Assembly (NCBI RefSeq): GCF_033843645.1
Contig: NZ_JAWXVZ010000015.1
Span: forward strand, 1-64,000
Direction of reading: 5' to 3'
Source: Pseudovibrio zosterae
GTDB taxonomy: Bacteria; Pseudomonadota; Alphaproteobacteria; Rhizobiales; Stappiaceae
DNA: 64,000 bases
The position numbers were made by a program, and so were the translations under genes. The notes under the pieces were generated by a model. It saw only the letters and a program-made list of their open reading frames with translations. It did not search any database and had not been told where the DNA came from. This document shows positions 52,621 through 60,845 of the stretch, piece by piece. The number at the start of each line of letters is the position of its first letter. The first letter of the stretch is position 1.

Positions 52621-52915
52621 TTTTCAGCCTCGCACGCTGCGGAAGGTCATCTAGGGCCATCTGCTCGCCAACCGGGTCATCGAGATCCCCCCAGCCCTTC
52701 AAAAGACCAAGCGCCTGCAGAACGGCCACATAAGTGCCGATCTTAACGGCGGGGTTCCCGCTTTCGATCTTGGCGATGGTCTGCCGCGTTGTTCCCGCGC
52801 GCTGCGCAACAATCTCGGCGGTCAGTTTGCGGCGCAGCCGCGCAACGCGAATGTTTTCTCCAAGCGTCACAAGCTCCTTACGCGCCGCCCTGGGCATTTT
52901 GATCGCAACAGCCAT
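52613..52915 (-). CDS. hipB: HipB-like antitoxin, XRE-family DNA-binding protein
   Basis: About 100 residues with a helix-turn-helix (TAEIVAQRAGTTRQTIAKIE) typical of HipB/XRE repressors. The start at 52915 is preceded by GGAGGT at good spacing; an upstream frame start at 52936 has none. It should bind HipA and repress its own promoter. Palindromes of the form TTATGTT/AACATAA and AACATTAA/TTAATGTT lie upstream at 53021-53058 and are the likely operators. Its stop lies inside the hipA start region, giving coupled translation. The N-terminal basic leader (MAVAIKMPRAARKE) is longer than in E. coli HipB. Confidence 0.9.
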   Translation of the reverse strand: MAVAIKMPRAARKELVTLGENIRVARLRRKLTAEIVAQRAGTTRQTIAKIESGNPAVKIGTYVAVLQALGLLKGWGDLDDPVGEQMALDDLPQRARLKNG

Positions 52916-53020
52916 AATGACACCTCCACGCAACACAAAGCCCCATAATGTTACATTGAGAAACCATTATTTTCAATGCTTGCCCATGCGGACGACACCC
53001 CAACGCCCGCAATCATGTTT

Positions 53021-53058
53021 TTATGTTATCTCAACATAACATTAAGCTGGTTAATGTT
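53021..53058 (-). promoter_or_regulatory. Tandem palindromic operators of the hipBA pair
   Basis: Two perfect inverted repeats: TTATGTT-ATCTC-AACATAA (53021-53039) and AACATTAA-GCTGG-TTAATGTT (53038-53058), sharing two bases. A weaker CATTGA/TCAATG pair lies at 52954-52978, closer to the gene. Autoregulation by HipB at several sites is the usual design. Confidence 0.75.
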
Positions 53059-53114
53059 GCCGTGAAGAAACGTAAATTGGGCGCGACACCGGCTGAGTGC
53101 AGAAATGCCTTTGC

Positions 53115-53333
53115 TCAAACGCCAGAGCTGATCATATCTCGGATTTTCACGGCTTTTTCGAAGTGATCAAGCTCATGCGTTTTTATCCACCATTCCGCCG
53201 CTTCCATGAGAAGGTCCGGATCATCATTCCGATTGGCAAAAAATGCATAGAATGAAAGGCCAACCGCTTCGCCCTTCTTGGCAATTTTCTCGTTGCAGAT
53301 GGCAACGGCTTTGTCTCTCAATGTTTGTCTCAT
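53115..53333 (-). CDS. Small conserved-looking hypothetical protein
   Basis: A 72-residue acidic/basic helical protein (RQTLRDKAVAICNEKIAKKG; LLMEAAEWWIKTHELDHFEK) with no signal or membrane segment. I do not recognise a family. It precedes hipBA in the same direction but is separated by the operator region, so it would be transcribed independently. The ribosome site is weak. Its regular amphipathic pattern suggests a real protein, perhaps an accessory of the mobile or defence region. Confidence 0.5.
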   Translation of the reverse strand: MRQTLRDKAVAICNEKIAKKGEAVGLSFYAFFANRNDDPDLLMEAAEWWIKTHELDHFEKAVKIRDMISSGV

Positions 53334-53952
53334 GGTGATTTCTGCTTTTTATCTCGAGCTGCAATCATGAGAACATATAGTGAACTTGCAAGTGCCGCAA
53401 TGCTAGTTCTACGATGGCAATGGGCTCTTTTGACACATGAAACTTCATGGGTTTTCCGTCGTCATCTGCCGCCTGCATTCGCCAGTGAGAATGACATGTG
53501 CCCAGCCGAGGGGTGAGATTTGGGACAGGAGATAATCCGGCGCGTCCAACCCGGCCTGTTTGCGCTTTGCGACGGCGAGGCCGAGCTGCCGGTCGTGGGC
53601 CCGAAAGCCGCCCAAAAGAACACTCGCCTGCCCTGACCTGAACCAAGGACCTACCAAGTCCAAGCGGGATCGGACGGTTTAAGCTGAAAACCATAGGTCC
53701 CATTTGCGTGTATCACACACTCGGCATAGGGCCGACGCCTATCGCCACCATGCCCCTAACGCGCCGGGGATGGACGCCGTATGGCCGAGACTACAGGCTC
53801 GGTTCACGACAGCCCGCTCCCATTAATGGGGTGAACCTAAAACTCAAGAAGACCTTATTTCGGGCAGTATTTGGATTTGAAATCGCATTGCAATCAAAAT
53901 TAGAATATTTGAGTATTTTCCGTCATCTAATTGCAGTCGCCAACTTTAAATA
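53334..53952. other. Degenerate region upstream of the HEPN relic
   Basis: Apart from the Tn3 transposase tail (53475-53573), this region holds only short frames in mixed reading phases. It seems to be decayed mobile DNA. Confidence 0.5.
53475..53573 (-). pseudogene. Tn3-family transposase C-terminal remnant
   Basis: The minus strand reads AKRKQAGLDAPDYLLSQ then ISPLGWAHVILTGE, matching the end of Tn3 TnpA proteins (family pattern D-P-LL-VSPLGWEHINLTGDY). A frameshift near the LTGE follows, and the frame continues as RMQAADDDGKP. Nothing of the catalytic core is nearby. It is the second Tn3 scar in the window. Confidence 0.7.
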
Positions 53953-54377
53953 GATGGGCGCAATTGAAAAGCGCGACCTGACACCGAAGCAGACGGTATT
54001 GCTCCATTATTTCCGTTCTAATGCCTGGGCAAACAAACTTCGTGAAAACGGCAAAAAGCAAAGCTGGAATTGGGTTCGGGATTCGACACCGCGCATTTTT
54101 CCGACAAGGATGTCGCGCTCTACAACACACTAGACTATCCGTCCTATGCCCTGGCTGTTGAGAAGGCCCGACTTGCCTACCGAATGGAATATTCGCTGTT
54201 CGACAAGATCGCTTAGAAGGCTGTCCCGGCTATCACATCTCGCAAAATGAATTCGAGGTTAAAACCCTACGCGTTCTCAAACTGGCTCGCTCGGCGTTGA
54301 TCTATCTGTCTCTAGCCGTTTATCGAGAGGAGCAGATGCGGCATACAGACGAACAAGGCCCCTTCCACCTTTTTTAG
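53953..54377 (+). pseudogene. LA2681-type HEPN protein relic with internal deletion and frameshifts
   Basis: Three pieces in plus-strand order. MGAIEKRDLTPKQTVLLHYF and SNAWANKLRENGKKQSWNW resemble the N-terminal helical part. Then, in another frame, FSDKDVALYNTLDYPSYALA and AYRMEYSLFDKIA resemble the HEPN domain core. After a stop, NEFEVKTLRVLKLARSALIY with LSLAVYREEQMRHTDEQGP gives the C-terminal helix. Several hundred codons between the first two pieces are missing. HEPN domains are commonly RNases in defence or toxin systems, so this is a dead remnant of one. Confidence 0.65.
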
Positions 54378-54414
54378 GGCTACTGGAGGCCTTGATTGTC
54401 GGTCATGGTCTGGC

Positions 54415-55503
54415 TCAAGCAGGCTCTGCAACCTTCAAGCGCTCATTGCGCAAAGCGTTGCCATTGGCGTCGAAAAAGTGCAGCAGGTTTTCATCAAACC
54501 GCAGTCCAATGCGCTCGCCCACCTTGGCAACCTTGAGACCGGACAGGCGCACCAACAATGTGCCAAGCTCCCCCGCATCCACGTAGAGGAACTGGTCCGC
54601 GCCCAGATACTCCACCACATCGATTGTGCCCGTCACGTGCCCCTCACCGACCGCACACACGTCAATATGCTCGGGCCGAATGCCAAGCTTCACCGGCGTT
54701 CCCTTGGCAGGGTCAACCGGATAGGCCCCACACCCCTGTCCCGGCAGTACGAACGTGCCGTCCTCGTAGCCCACTGGCATCACGTTCATTTTCGGCGATC
54801 CAATGAACTGGGCAACAAACAGGTTTTGCGGGCGTTCATAAAGCTCCCGAGAGGACCCCACCTGCTCGATGCGGCCCGCCTGCAACACCACAATCTTGTC
54901 GGCAAGCGTCATCGCCTCCACCTGATCATGTGTCACGTAGATCATGGTGGCATCCAGTTGCTCGTGCAGTTTGGCGATTTCAAAACGCATCTCCACGCGC
55001 AACGCGGCGTCCAGATTGGACAGCGGCTCATCAAAGAGAAACGCGCTGGGTTCTCGAACGATGGACCGACCAATGGCCACCCGCTGACGCTGGCCGCCGG
55101 ACAGCGCCTTGGGTCGTCGGTCGAGATACTCTTCCAGTTTCAAAATGGCCGCCGCATCATTGACCTTGTTGTCAATTTCGGCCTTTGGCACGCCGGCCGT
55201 CTTCAGCGGGAAACCCATGTTCTCGCGCACCGTCATGTGCGGGTAAAGCGCATAGCTTTGAAACACCATAGCCAGCCCGCGGCCCGAGGGAGGCAGCGGC
55301 GTCACGTCCTTGCCGTCGATAAAGATGGAGCCTCGACTGGTTTCCTCCAGACCGGCAATCAAGCGCAGCAAGGTGGACTTACCGCAGCCCGACGGCCCAA
55401 CAAAAATCACCAGTTCGCCGTCCTCGATCTCCAGATCAACCCCCTTGATCACCTGAAGATCGCCAAACCATTTTTCCACGTTGTTGAGGCGGATGGTACC
55501 CAT
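54415..55503 (-). CDS. ABC transporter ATP-binding protein, MalK/UgpC-like
   Basis: ATPase of 362 residues powering the sugar/osmolyte importer. Motifs: Walker A GPSGCGKST, Q-loop MVFQSYALYPHM, signature LSGGQRQRVAIGRSI, Walker B AFLFDEPLSNLD, switch His in VTHDQVEAM, and a C-terminal TOBE-type domain (VKLGIRPEHI). It is the last gene of the operon, 12 bases after the glycosidase gene. The sequence is distinct from the ATPase at 6.8 kb, as expected for a dedicated component. Confidence 0.93.
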   Translation of the reverse strand: MGTIRLNNVEKWFGDLQVIKGVDLEIEDGELVIFVGPSGCGKSTLLRLIAGLEETSRGSIFIDGKDVTPLPPSGRGLAMVFQSYALYPHMTVRENMGFPLKTAGVPKAEIDNKVNDAAAILKLEEYLDRRPKALSGGQRQRVAIGRSIVREPSAFLFDEPLSNLDAALRVEMRFEIAKLHEQLDATMIYVTHDQVEAMTLADKIVVLQAGRIEQVGSSRELYERPQNLFVAQFIGSPKMNVMPVGYEDGTFVLPGQGCGAYPVDPAKGTPVKLGIRPEHIDVCAVGEGHVTGTIDVVEYLGADQFLYVDAGELGTLLVRLSGLKVAKVGERIGLRFDENLLHFFDANGNALRNERLKVAEPA

Positions 55504-55515
55504 GGTGCGTTCTCC

Positions 55516-56802
55516 TTACGCGGCTTGTTGGTGGCGGCTGGGAGACGCCCAGTTCAGCCAGATGGCAGAAGTCCAGGAAAAGGAGTTTCCGCCCGCCCCC
55601 TGCCCGGAAATCGGGTCGAAGTACTCGGCAAAGCCGCTCTTTTCAATCAGGGCAACCGTGTCCTTGCGAATGCGCTCTGCCCGCTCGGTCTCGCCAATCT
55701 CGGCAAAGCCGGTGGCGATCATGTAGTTCAAGATGCCCCAGACCGGTCCGCGCCAGTACCTCATGCTTTCAAAAGCCGGATGGTCCGGATCGTAGCTTGG
55801 TACGCCGTAGGTTACCTTGGACATGATGCGATCAAAGTGCGCCAGCGTCGGCTCCAGATACTTGGCCGTGGTAATGCCAGCATAAGGAGCCAGGAACGAG
55901 GCGCTGGAAACACCCTCACCGTGAGCCCCGCTGCGCAGATCCAGCGTGGTAAAGGCACCCAGATCAGGATTCCAGAGCAGATCGATGCCCTGTTCCGCGC
56001 GGGCAATCCACTCTTCAATTTCAGGCAGTGCCGCGGTTTCCGCCAGTGCGTGGGCGAGCGCCAGAAGGTCCCGATCCGCACGCAACTGAATGAACGTCAC
56101 ACCTGGATCAGCCACATAAAACGGCGCGTCTCGCGCAATCTTTTCCGCATCCCAGTTGCACTCCCGGCCAAACTGAAGGATCGCCAAATAGCGGTCATAG
56201 TCCGTCTTGCGCGGCCGCATGTCCGCATTAACGAACGAGGTATCCTTGCGCACGTAGTCGCCAACACCGCTGGTGTCCACGCGGGCCGCCGGGCCATCCC
56301 AGTCCGGCAGGTTGTCTCGGCCGGACTCCCAAGGGTGCATCACGGCGATCACGCCCCGGCCATCAAAATCACGCGCGGTGTGATACCAGCGGTGCCACGC
56401 AAGCAGCTTGGGAAACACGACGCGCAGGCGCTCCACGGAAGTGGCGGATTGATCCTTTTCGAAAAGGAGACGCACCGTGCTGGCGGCCACAGGCGGCTGC
56501 GAATGCCCGGAAGACGGCAGTGCCCGGTTCTGCGTACCCCAAACGCTTGGCCCAGGGAAATAGGTCGGGTCGTCCTTGCGAAACAGAATGTGTGGCACCA
56601 TGCCGTCATCCCACTGGCCTTGCAGCAGTGTTTCGATCTCCTGCCAGCCCCGGTTGACGTCAAAGGTGGCAAACCCTTGCGCCACAAAGGCACTGTCCCA
56701 GTTCCACTGATAGGGATAAAGCCCCTTGGTTGGAATGGTGTAGCCACCCAGATCGTTGGCCTGCAGGATGTCGATGGCGATTTTGTCCAGATCAGCAGAC
56801 AT
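55516..56802 (-). CDS. GH63/MGH1-like glycoside hydrolase
   Basis: Predicted cytosolic (alpha/alpha)6-barrel glycosidase of 428 residues. No signal peptide is present. Typical stretches are GLYPYQWNWDSAFVAQGFAT, DDGMVPHILF, MRYWRGPVWGILNYM and the C-terminal GGNSFSWTSAIWL, resembling bacterial mannosylglycerate/glucosylglycerate hydrolases and other GH63 members. It sits inside an ABC import operon between permease and ATPase genes, so it should cleave the imported glycoside. A compatible solute such as glucosylglycerate, glucosylglycerol or mannosylglycerate is the best guess, not proven. Confidence 0.85.
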   Translation of the reverse strand: MSADLDKIAIDILQANDLGGYTIPTKGLYPYQWNWDSAFVAQGFATFDVNRGWQEIETLLQGQWDDGMVPHILFRKDDPTYFPGPSVWGTQNRALPSSGHSQPPVAASTVRLLFEKDQSATSVERLRVVFPKLLAWHRWYHTARDFDGRGVIAVMHPWESGRDNLPDWDGPAARVDTSGVGDYVRKDTSFVNADMRPRKTDYDRYLAILQFGRECNWDAEKIARDAPFYVADPGVTFIQLRADRDLLALAHALAETAALPEIEEWIARAEQGIDLLWNPDLGAFTTLDLRSGAHGEGVSSASFLAPYAGITTAKYLEPTLAHFDRIMSKVTYGVPSYDPDHPAFESMRYWRGPVWGILNYMIATGFAEIGETERAERIRKDTVALIEKSGFAEYFDPISGQGAGGNSFSWTSAIWLNWASPSRHQQAA

Positions 56803-56838
56803 GCTGTATCTCCATATTACATGTGGGGCACAACGGTC

Positions 56839-58068
56839 TCAGCCTTTCACGCTGCCAGCCGTAAGCCCTTGAACCAAGAAGCGTTCGAACCAAAGAAAGA
56901 TGAAGAGAACCGGCACAGTGGCGATCACCGCGCCCGCCATCAGGTGTTGTCGGGGAACCTCGGAGGAGTTCAGGGCCACAACCCCGCGCGACAGGGTGAA
57001 GATCTCCGGGTCGTCCAGAAACATGAAGGCGAACAAAAACTCGTTCCAAGCGATCATGAACACGTACAGTGAGACCGACGCCAGCGCGGGCAAGGACAGC
57101 GGCAGCGTAATCTTCAAGATCACGCCAATGCGGGACAGCCCATCCATCAGCCCCGCTTCCTCAAGCTCGGCGGGAAGACCCTTGAAGTAGCCCTGCAGCA
57201 TGTAAAGCGCTACCGGAATGGTTGTCGCCGGATAGACGATCAACAGCCCCACTAGAGAATTGCGCAGGCCGAGCTGAGAGAACACGGCATACAGCGGGAT
57301 CACCAACACGATGGCGGGCACCATGTAAATCAACAGTACAGAGCGGGAAAACCAGTCGCGCCCCGGAAACTTCAGCCGCGATACCGCATAGGCTCCTGGC
57401 ACGGAAAACAGTAGCGTCAGGCATACCGTCGCCACAGACACGATGGCGGAGGTCAAAAGGTAGTCACCAAAATTGAACAGAGTAAACAGCTCGATGTAGG
57501 AGCGAAACAGCCCATAAAAACCGCCGGCAAAATCGATGGAAAGATCCAGCGGGTTGGCGAGCAACGATTGCTGGCTCTTCAAGCTGGTCATCACCATCAC
57601 GTAAAACGGCAGGGCCACCATAATGGTGAACACCACAAAGCCGATGCCTTTGGCCACTCGCAGATACAGCATTTCGCGTTCGTAGCGGGTCAACTCACCC
57701 CTTGGCAGGCCATAGGTGGTGGCCCGGCAGCTCCAGACCACCGCCACCACAAACGCGGCAATGCCGCCAAGCTGCCATAGGGTCGAAACCTCCAGCGACA
57801 GCGTGAAGGGATGAGCGAAGGTCAACAGGATCAAAGTGAACAAACACACCAGCGGCGCGGCCGCCCTTTGGCCAAGAGACAGGTTTGGGGTTTGGAACCA
57901 GTAGGCAACCAGCCCGGTCAAGCCCCCCACAATGGCGGCCATGCTGACCTGAGGACTGGCCACATTACCGGTAATCAAAGTGAGCGTAACGCCAATAACC
58001 AACATGGCGATGGCACCCCAGATGGCCCCTGCAATAGCGGAAAGCGTAAAGCCGTTCAGCAGCCTCAT
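56839..58068 (-). CDS. ABC transporter permease, MalG-like, with extra N-terminal membrane region
   Basis: Permease of 409 residues; about 130 residues longer than MalG because three or four additional hydrophobic helices precede the standard domain (IAGAIWGAIAMLVIGVTLTL; AAPLVCLFTLILLTFAHPFT). The regular permease starts near residue 140 (VAKGIGFVVFTIMVALPFYV), and the ATPase-docking loop reads EEAGLMDGLSRIGVILKITL. It overlaps the other permease gene by four bases. The purpose of the extra helices is unknown. Confidence 0.9.
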   Translation of the reverse strand: MRLLNGFTLSAIAGAIWGAIAMLVIGVTLTLITGNVASPQVSMAAIVGGLTGLVAYWFQTPNLSLGQRAAAPLVCLFTLILLTFAHPFTLSLEVSTLWQLGGIAAFVVAVVWSCRATTYGLPRGELTRYEREMLYLRVAKGIGFVVFTIMVALPFYVMVMTSLKSQQSLLANPLDLSIDFAGGFYGLFRSYIELFTLFNFGDYLLTSAIVSVATVCLTLLFSVPGAYAVSRLKFPGRDWFSRSVLLIYMVPAIVLVIPLYAVFSQLGLRNSLVGLLIVYPATTIPVALYMLQGYFKGLPAELEEAGLMDGLSRIGVILKITLPLSLPALASVSLYVFMIAWNEFLFAFMFLDDPEIFTLSRGVVALNSSEVPRQHLMAGAVIATVPVLFIFLWFERFLVQGLTAGSVKG

Positions 58069-59396
58069 AGTCCTTCCTCCTTGGCCGAAAACTTGATGAA
58101 AAGCGTTGCAAAGGTGACAAGGACAACAAACACCACTACGGCCACCGCCGCCCCAGCACCCAGATTGGATAGGGCAAAGCCCTGCTCATACACATCCACG
58201 GTCAGTGTGCGGGTTCCGGCATTGCCGCCGGTCAGCAGAAAGATGTCGTCGAACTTGTTGAAGGTCCAAATGAAACGCAGCAGGAACAGCACCGAGAGGA
58301 TGCCCAGAAGCTGGGGCAGCGAAATCCACCAGAACTGCTGAAGCGGCGTGGCCCCGTCCATTTCGGCGGCCTCGTACATATCCGTGGAGATGGACTGCAT
58401 CCGCGCCAGAATGAACAGGAATGACAGCGGGAAATAGCGCCACGCTTCAAACGCGATCACCGTGGACAGCGCCAGCGGAAACTCCAGCGGCAGGCCGAAC
58501 AGCGAAAACTCGATGGCGCGCTGACCGAAAAAGTTGATCGGCTCAGAAACCACGCCCATCTTGGTCAAAAGGGCATTGACGGTGCCGGAGAACGGATCAA
58601 GCAGCACCAACCAGGTAAACGCCACGGCGATCACCGGCGACACATAGGGAAACAGGAATAGCCCGCGCAAGAACCCGCGACCCTTGAAGGACGTGTTGAG
58701 CAACTGTGCGGCAAACAGGCCAAGCACCAGCGCCCCGGCCGTGCCAAACACGGTGTAGTAGAACGAAACCCGCAACACGCTCCAGAACTCGTCAGCATCA
58801 AAAATGCGCCTGAAGTTGTCCAACGTGAAATCGAGGTTAGTCAGCACATTGTCCGCTTCCCCTGTGTAAACAAGTTCTGTGTCCTTGATCTGGCTGCGGT
58901 ACTCGGCAAAGGCGGCACCAGCCACGCCCTCAATATCCAGCCGTTCGCGCCATTTGCCGGGAATATCGCCCAGTGTGCAGCTCAAGCGCGTGCCATCTAC
59001 CGAGCAGGCCTCAGGCCAGGCGGTGGGCTTGAAATCAGAGGGCAATGTGTCGGTAAATGACACCTCGAAAATGGAATAGTCCTGTGACGAATTACGCAAA
59101 CGATATTGCAGGGTAACGGGATCGCCGGCGGCTTGCGGCTTGCCGCGCACGCGCTCATTGACCAGCAGCGTTGGTGCGCGCAGGTCGCCCAGTTCAACAG
59201 GCTTTACACTGATCCAGAAGTTGGCCAGCAACGGCCCCAGAACAATCAAGAAAATGATCAGGAACGTGGGCGCCAGCATAGAAAAGGCAAGCCGCGCCTC
59301 GCGCTTCTGCATGGGGCCGGTAGTCTGGGGAGGGGCTGCAGAGTTGGGAGCAGACATGGCTGCTCCATTGCCCGACGGTTCTGCGCTCACGCTCAT
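58065..59396 (-). CDS. ABC transporter permease, MalF-like, with DUF11-like periplasmic domain
   Basis: Permease of 443 residues from the ATG at 59396 (a longer frame reaches 59444). After helix 1 (FSMLAPTFLIIFLIVLGPLL) there is a periplasmic insert of about 115 residues with Ig-like/DUF11-like sequence: GDPVTLQYRLRNSSQDYSIF, VSFTDTLPSDFKPTAWPEAC and SVDGTRLSCTLGDIP. The remaining helices carry the docking loop EAAEMDGATPLQQFWWISLP. DUF11 domains are usually found in secreted or surface proteins; here the domain may grip the binding protein or cell wall. It is coupled to the next permease. Confidence 0.88.
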   Translation of the reverse strand: MSVSAEPSGNGAAMSAPNSAAPPQTTGPMQKREARLAFSMLAPTFLIIFLIVLGPLLANFWISVKPVELGDLRAPTLLVNERVRGKPQAAGDPVTLQYRLRNSSQDYSIFEVSFTDTLPSDFKPTAWPEACSVDGTRLSCTLGDIPGKWRERLDIEGVAGAAFAEYRSQIKDTELVYTGEADNVLTNLDFTLDNFRRIFDADEFWSVLRVSFYYTVFGTAGALVLGLFAAQLLNTSFKGRGFLRGLFLFPYVSPVIAVAFTWLVLLDPFSGTVNALLTKMGVVSEPINFFGQRAIEFSLFGLPLEFPLALSTVIAFEAWRYFPLSFLFILARMQSISTDMYEAAEMDGATPLQQFWWISLPQLLGILSVLFLLRFIWTFNKFDDIFLLTGGNAGTRTLTVDVYEQGFALSNLGAGAAVAVVVFVVLVTFATLFIKFSAKEEGL

Positions 59397-59469
59397 AACC
59401 TTCGTTCTCCTGAGTTGTCGCTGACTGGCGGGCGATGCGCCCACTCAAGGGCGCATCCGGGCCGCTTCA

Positions 59470-60819
59470 TCAGTCGACCTTGGCAAGTTCTTCGTTGATT
59501 TTCGCAACAGCGGTTGCCACGTCGATTTCGTCATCGATGAACTGGCGGGTATACCGGTTGATCACCTGCGAGTTGACAATCTTGGAGGCAAGGGCCAGCT
59601 GGCCGACGTCCACTCCCCAACGGCTCGCCGTGTCGAGACCGGTAGTGATCGCGGCAACGGTTTCTTCTGGATACAGCTCTGCGAGAGGCGCCTTGCGGTC
59701 AACTCCCACGGGCAACGTGGCCCAACCTTCCACGAACTCCTTCGGGTTTTCCGGGGTGCCCCGGCGAATGGGGAACTTGCCCTCCGGTGCGATGGACAGC
59801 GTGGTCATGTAGCCTTCATTCATGGAATACTCCACGAATTCCTGAGCTGCTTGCGTGTCTGCATCGTTGGTGATGCCGAAGTAGCGAATGTCCGCCCACG
59901 CGGCACCAGCCGGGTTGGACGGGCCGGAGAATGTGGTCACGACATCTGTTTTGGACGCCAGTTCGCCAGATGTCGGGTCGTCATTGATGGTGGGCGGGGC
60001 GCTGTCGCGCAGGCCGGCCAGTTCATCAAGAATAAAGGGCGACCAGATGATCATGGCTGCCTTGCCTGCGAAGTAAAGTTCGCGCGATTGCTTCCAGTAC
60101 AGATCGCCCGGAGGAGACGCCTTGGCGATGGCCTTGTAAAACTCCAGTGCCTCAGTCAGCTTCTTCTCGTCAAAGCCGGTGAACCCTTCTTCACCAACCG
60201 GCGTTGCGCCATTGGCTAGCAGCACGTGCTCCAACACCTGGCTCATGAAGTTCTCGTCGATCTTGGTTGCCGCGACAAAGCCGAACTGCTCCGGCGGATT
60301 GTGCAGTTTTTCGATCGCTGCCAGAATGGCTTTGTAGGTGGTGGGCGCTTCAAGGCCGGCTGCATCAAACAGGTCCTTGCGATAAACGATCATCTGCGTC
60401 CACCCATCCACGGGCACAGCGGCGTAAATACCCTCAGAGGAGGCCATTTGCAGGGCGCCGGGCGCGAATGTCGAAGCGCCGAGCATGTCAATCACTTCTG
60501 ATGCGGCTTCAATGTCCAGAATACCAGCTTCCGACCACGGCAGAACATATTGCAGCGGGTGGTAGATCACGTCCGGCAGGTCGCCAGCGGCGTAGGCCGC
60601 GGTTGCACGGGTGCCCAGATCCTTTTCGGTCACCGGAATGATCTCGACGGAAATGCCAGTTGCCTTCTCAAAATCAGCGGCAATCTGCGCCTGTTTTGCC
60701 AGGCGCTCCGGCTGTTCTTCCGTGGTCCAGAACCGCAGGTCCTCCGCCTGCACCGAGCTCATGCCCATTGCCATGAAACCGGCAAGTGTTCCCATTAATA
60801 GCTTCTGTTTCCTGAACAT
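59470..60819 (-). CDS. Extracellular solute-binding protein, family 1 (sugar/osmolyte type)
   Basis: Periplasmic receptor of 449 residues with a signal peptide (MFRKQKLLMGTLAGFMAMGM, cleavage after VQA near residue 25). The mature start EDLRFWTTEEQPERLAKQAQ and the AKASPPGDLYWKQSRELYFA region are family-1 features. It is 26 bases after the LacI gene and 73 bases ahead of the first permease, where a stronger ribosome site favours high expression. It serves the permeases, ATPase and glycosidase downstream. Confidence 0.92.
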   Translation of the reverse strand: MFRKQKLLMGTLAGFMAMGMSSVQAEDLRFWTTEEQPERLAKQAQIAADFEKATGISVEIIPVTEKDLGTRATAAYAAGDLPDVIYHPLQYVLPWSEAGILDIEAASEVIDMLGASTFAPGALQMASSEGIYAAVPVDGWTQMIVYRKDLFDAAGLEAPTTYKAILAAIEKLHNPPEQFGFVAATKIDENFMSQVLEHVLLANGATPVGEEGFTGFDEKKLTEALEFYKAIAKASPPGDLYWKQSRELYFAGKAAMIIWSPFILDELAGLRDSAPPTINDDPTSGELASKTDVVTTFSGPSNPAGAAWADIRYFGITNDADTQAAQEFVEYSMNEGYMTTLSIAPEGKFPIRRGTPENPKEFVEGWATLPVGVDRKAPLAELYPEETVAAITTGLDTASRWGVDVGQLALASKIVNSQVINRYTRQFIDDEIDVATAVAKINEELAKVD

Positions 60820-60845
60820 AACTTCCTCCCTTTACGTTACAGGAT

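Noticed and set aside
50267..54377. Tn7-like CRISPR-associated transposon as the home of the I-F-like array
   Set aside because: No tnsA/B/C, tniQ or cas genes and no Tn7-type end repeats were seen around the array. The nearby mobile scars are of Tn3 type.
54478..57072. An 864-codon plus-strand frame opposite the ATPase and glycosidase genes
   Set aside because: It crosses two well-supported minus-strand genes and their junction, has a His/Arg/Gln-rich translation and no recognisable domain, and is a GC-skew shadow.
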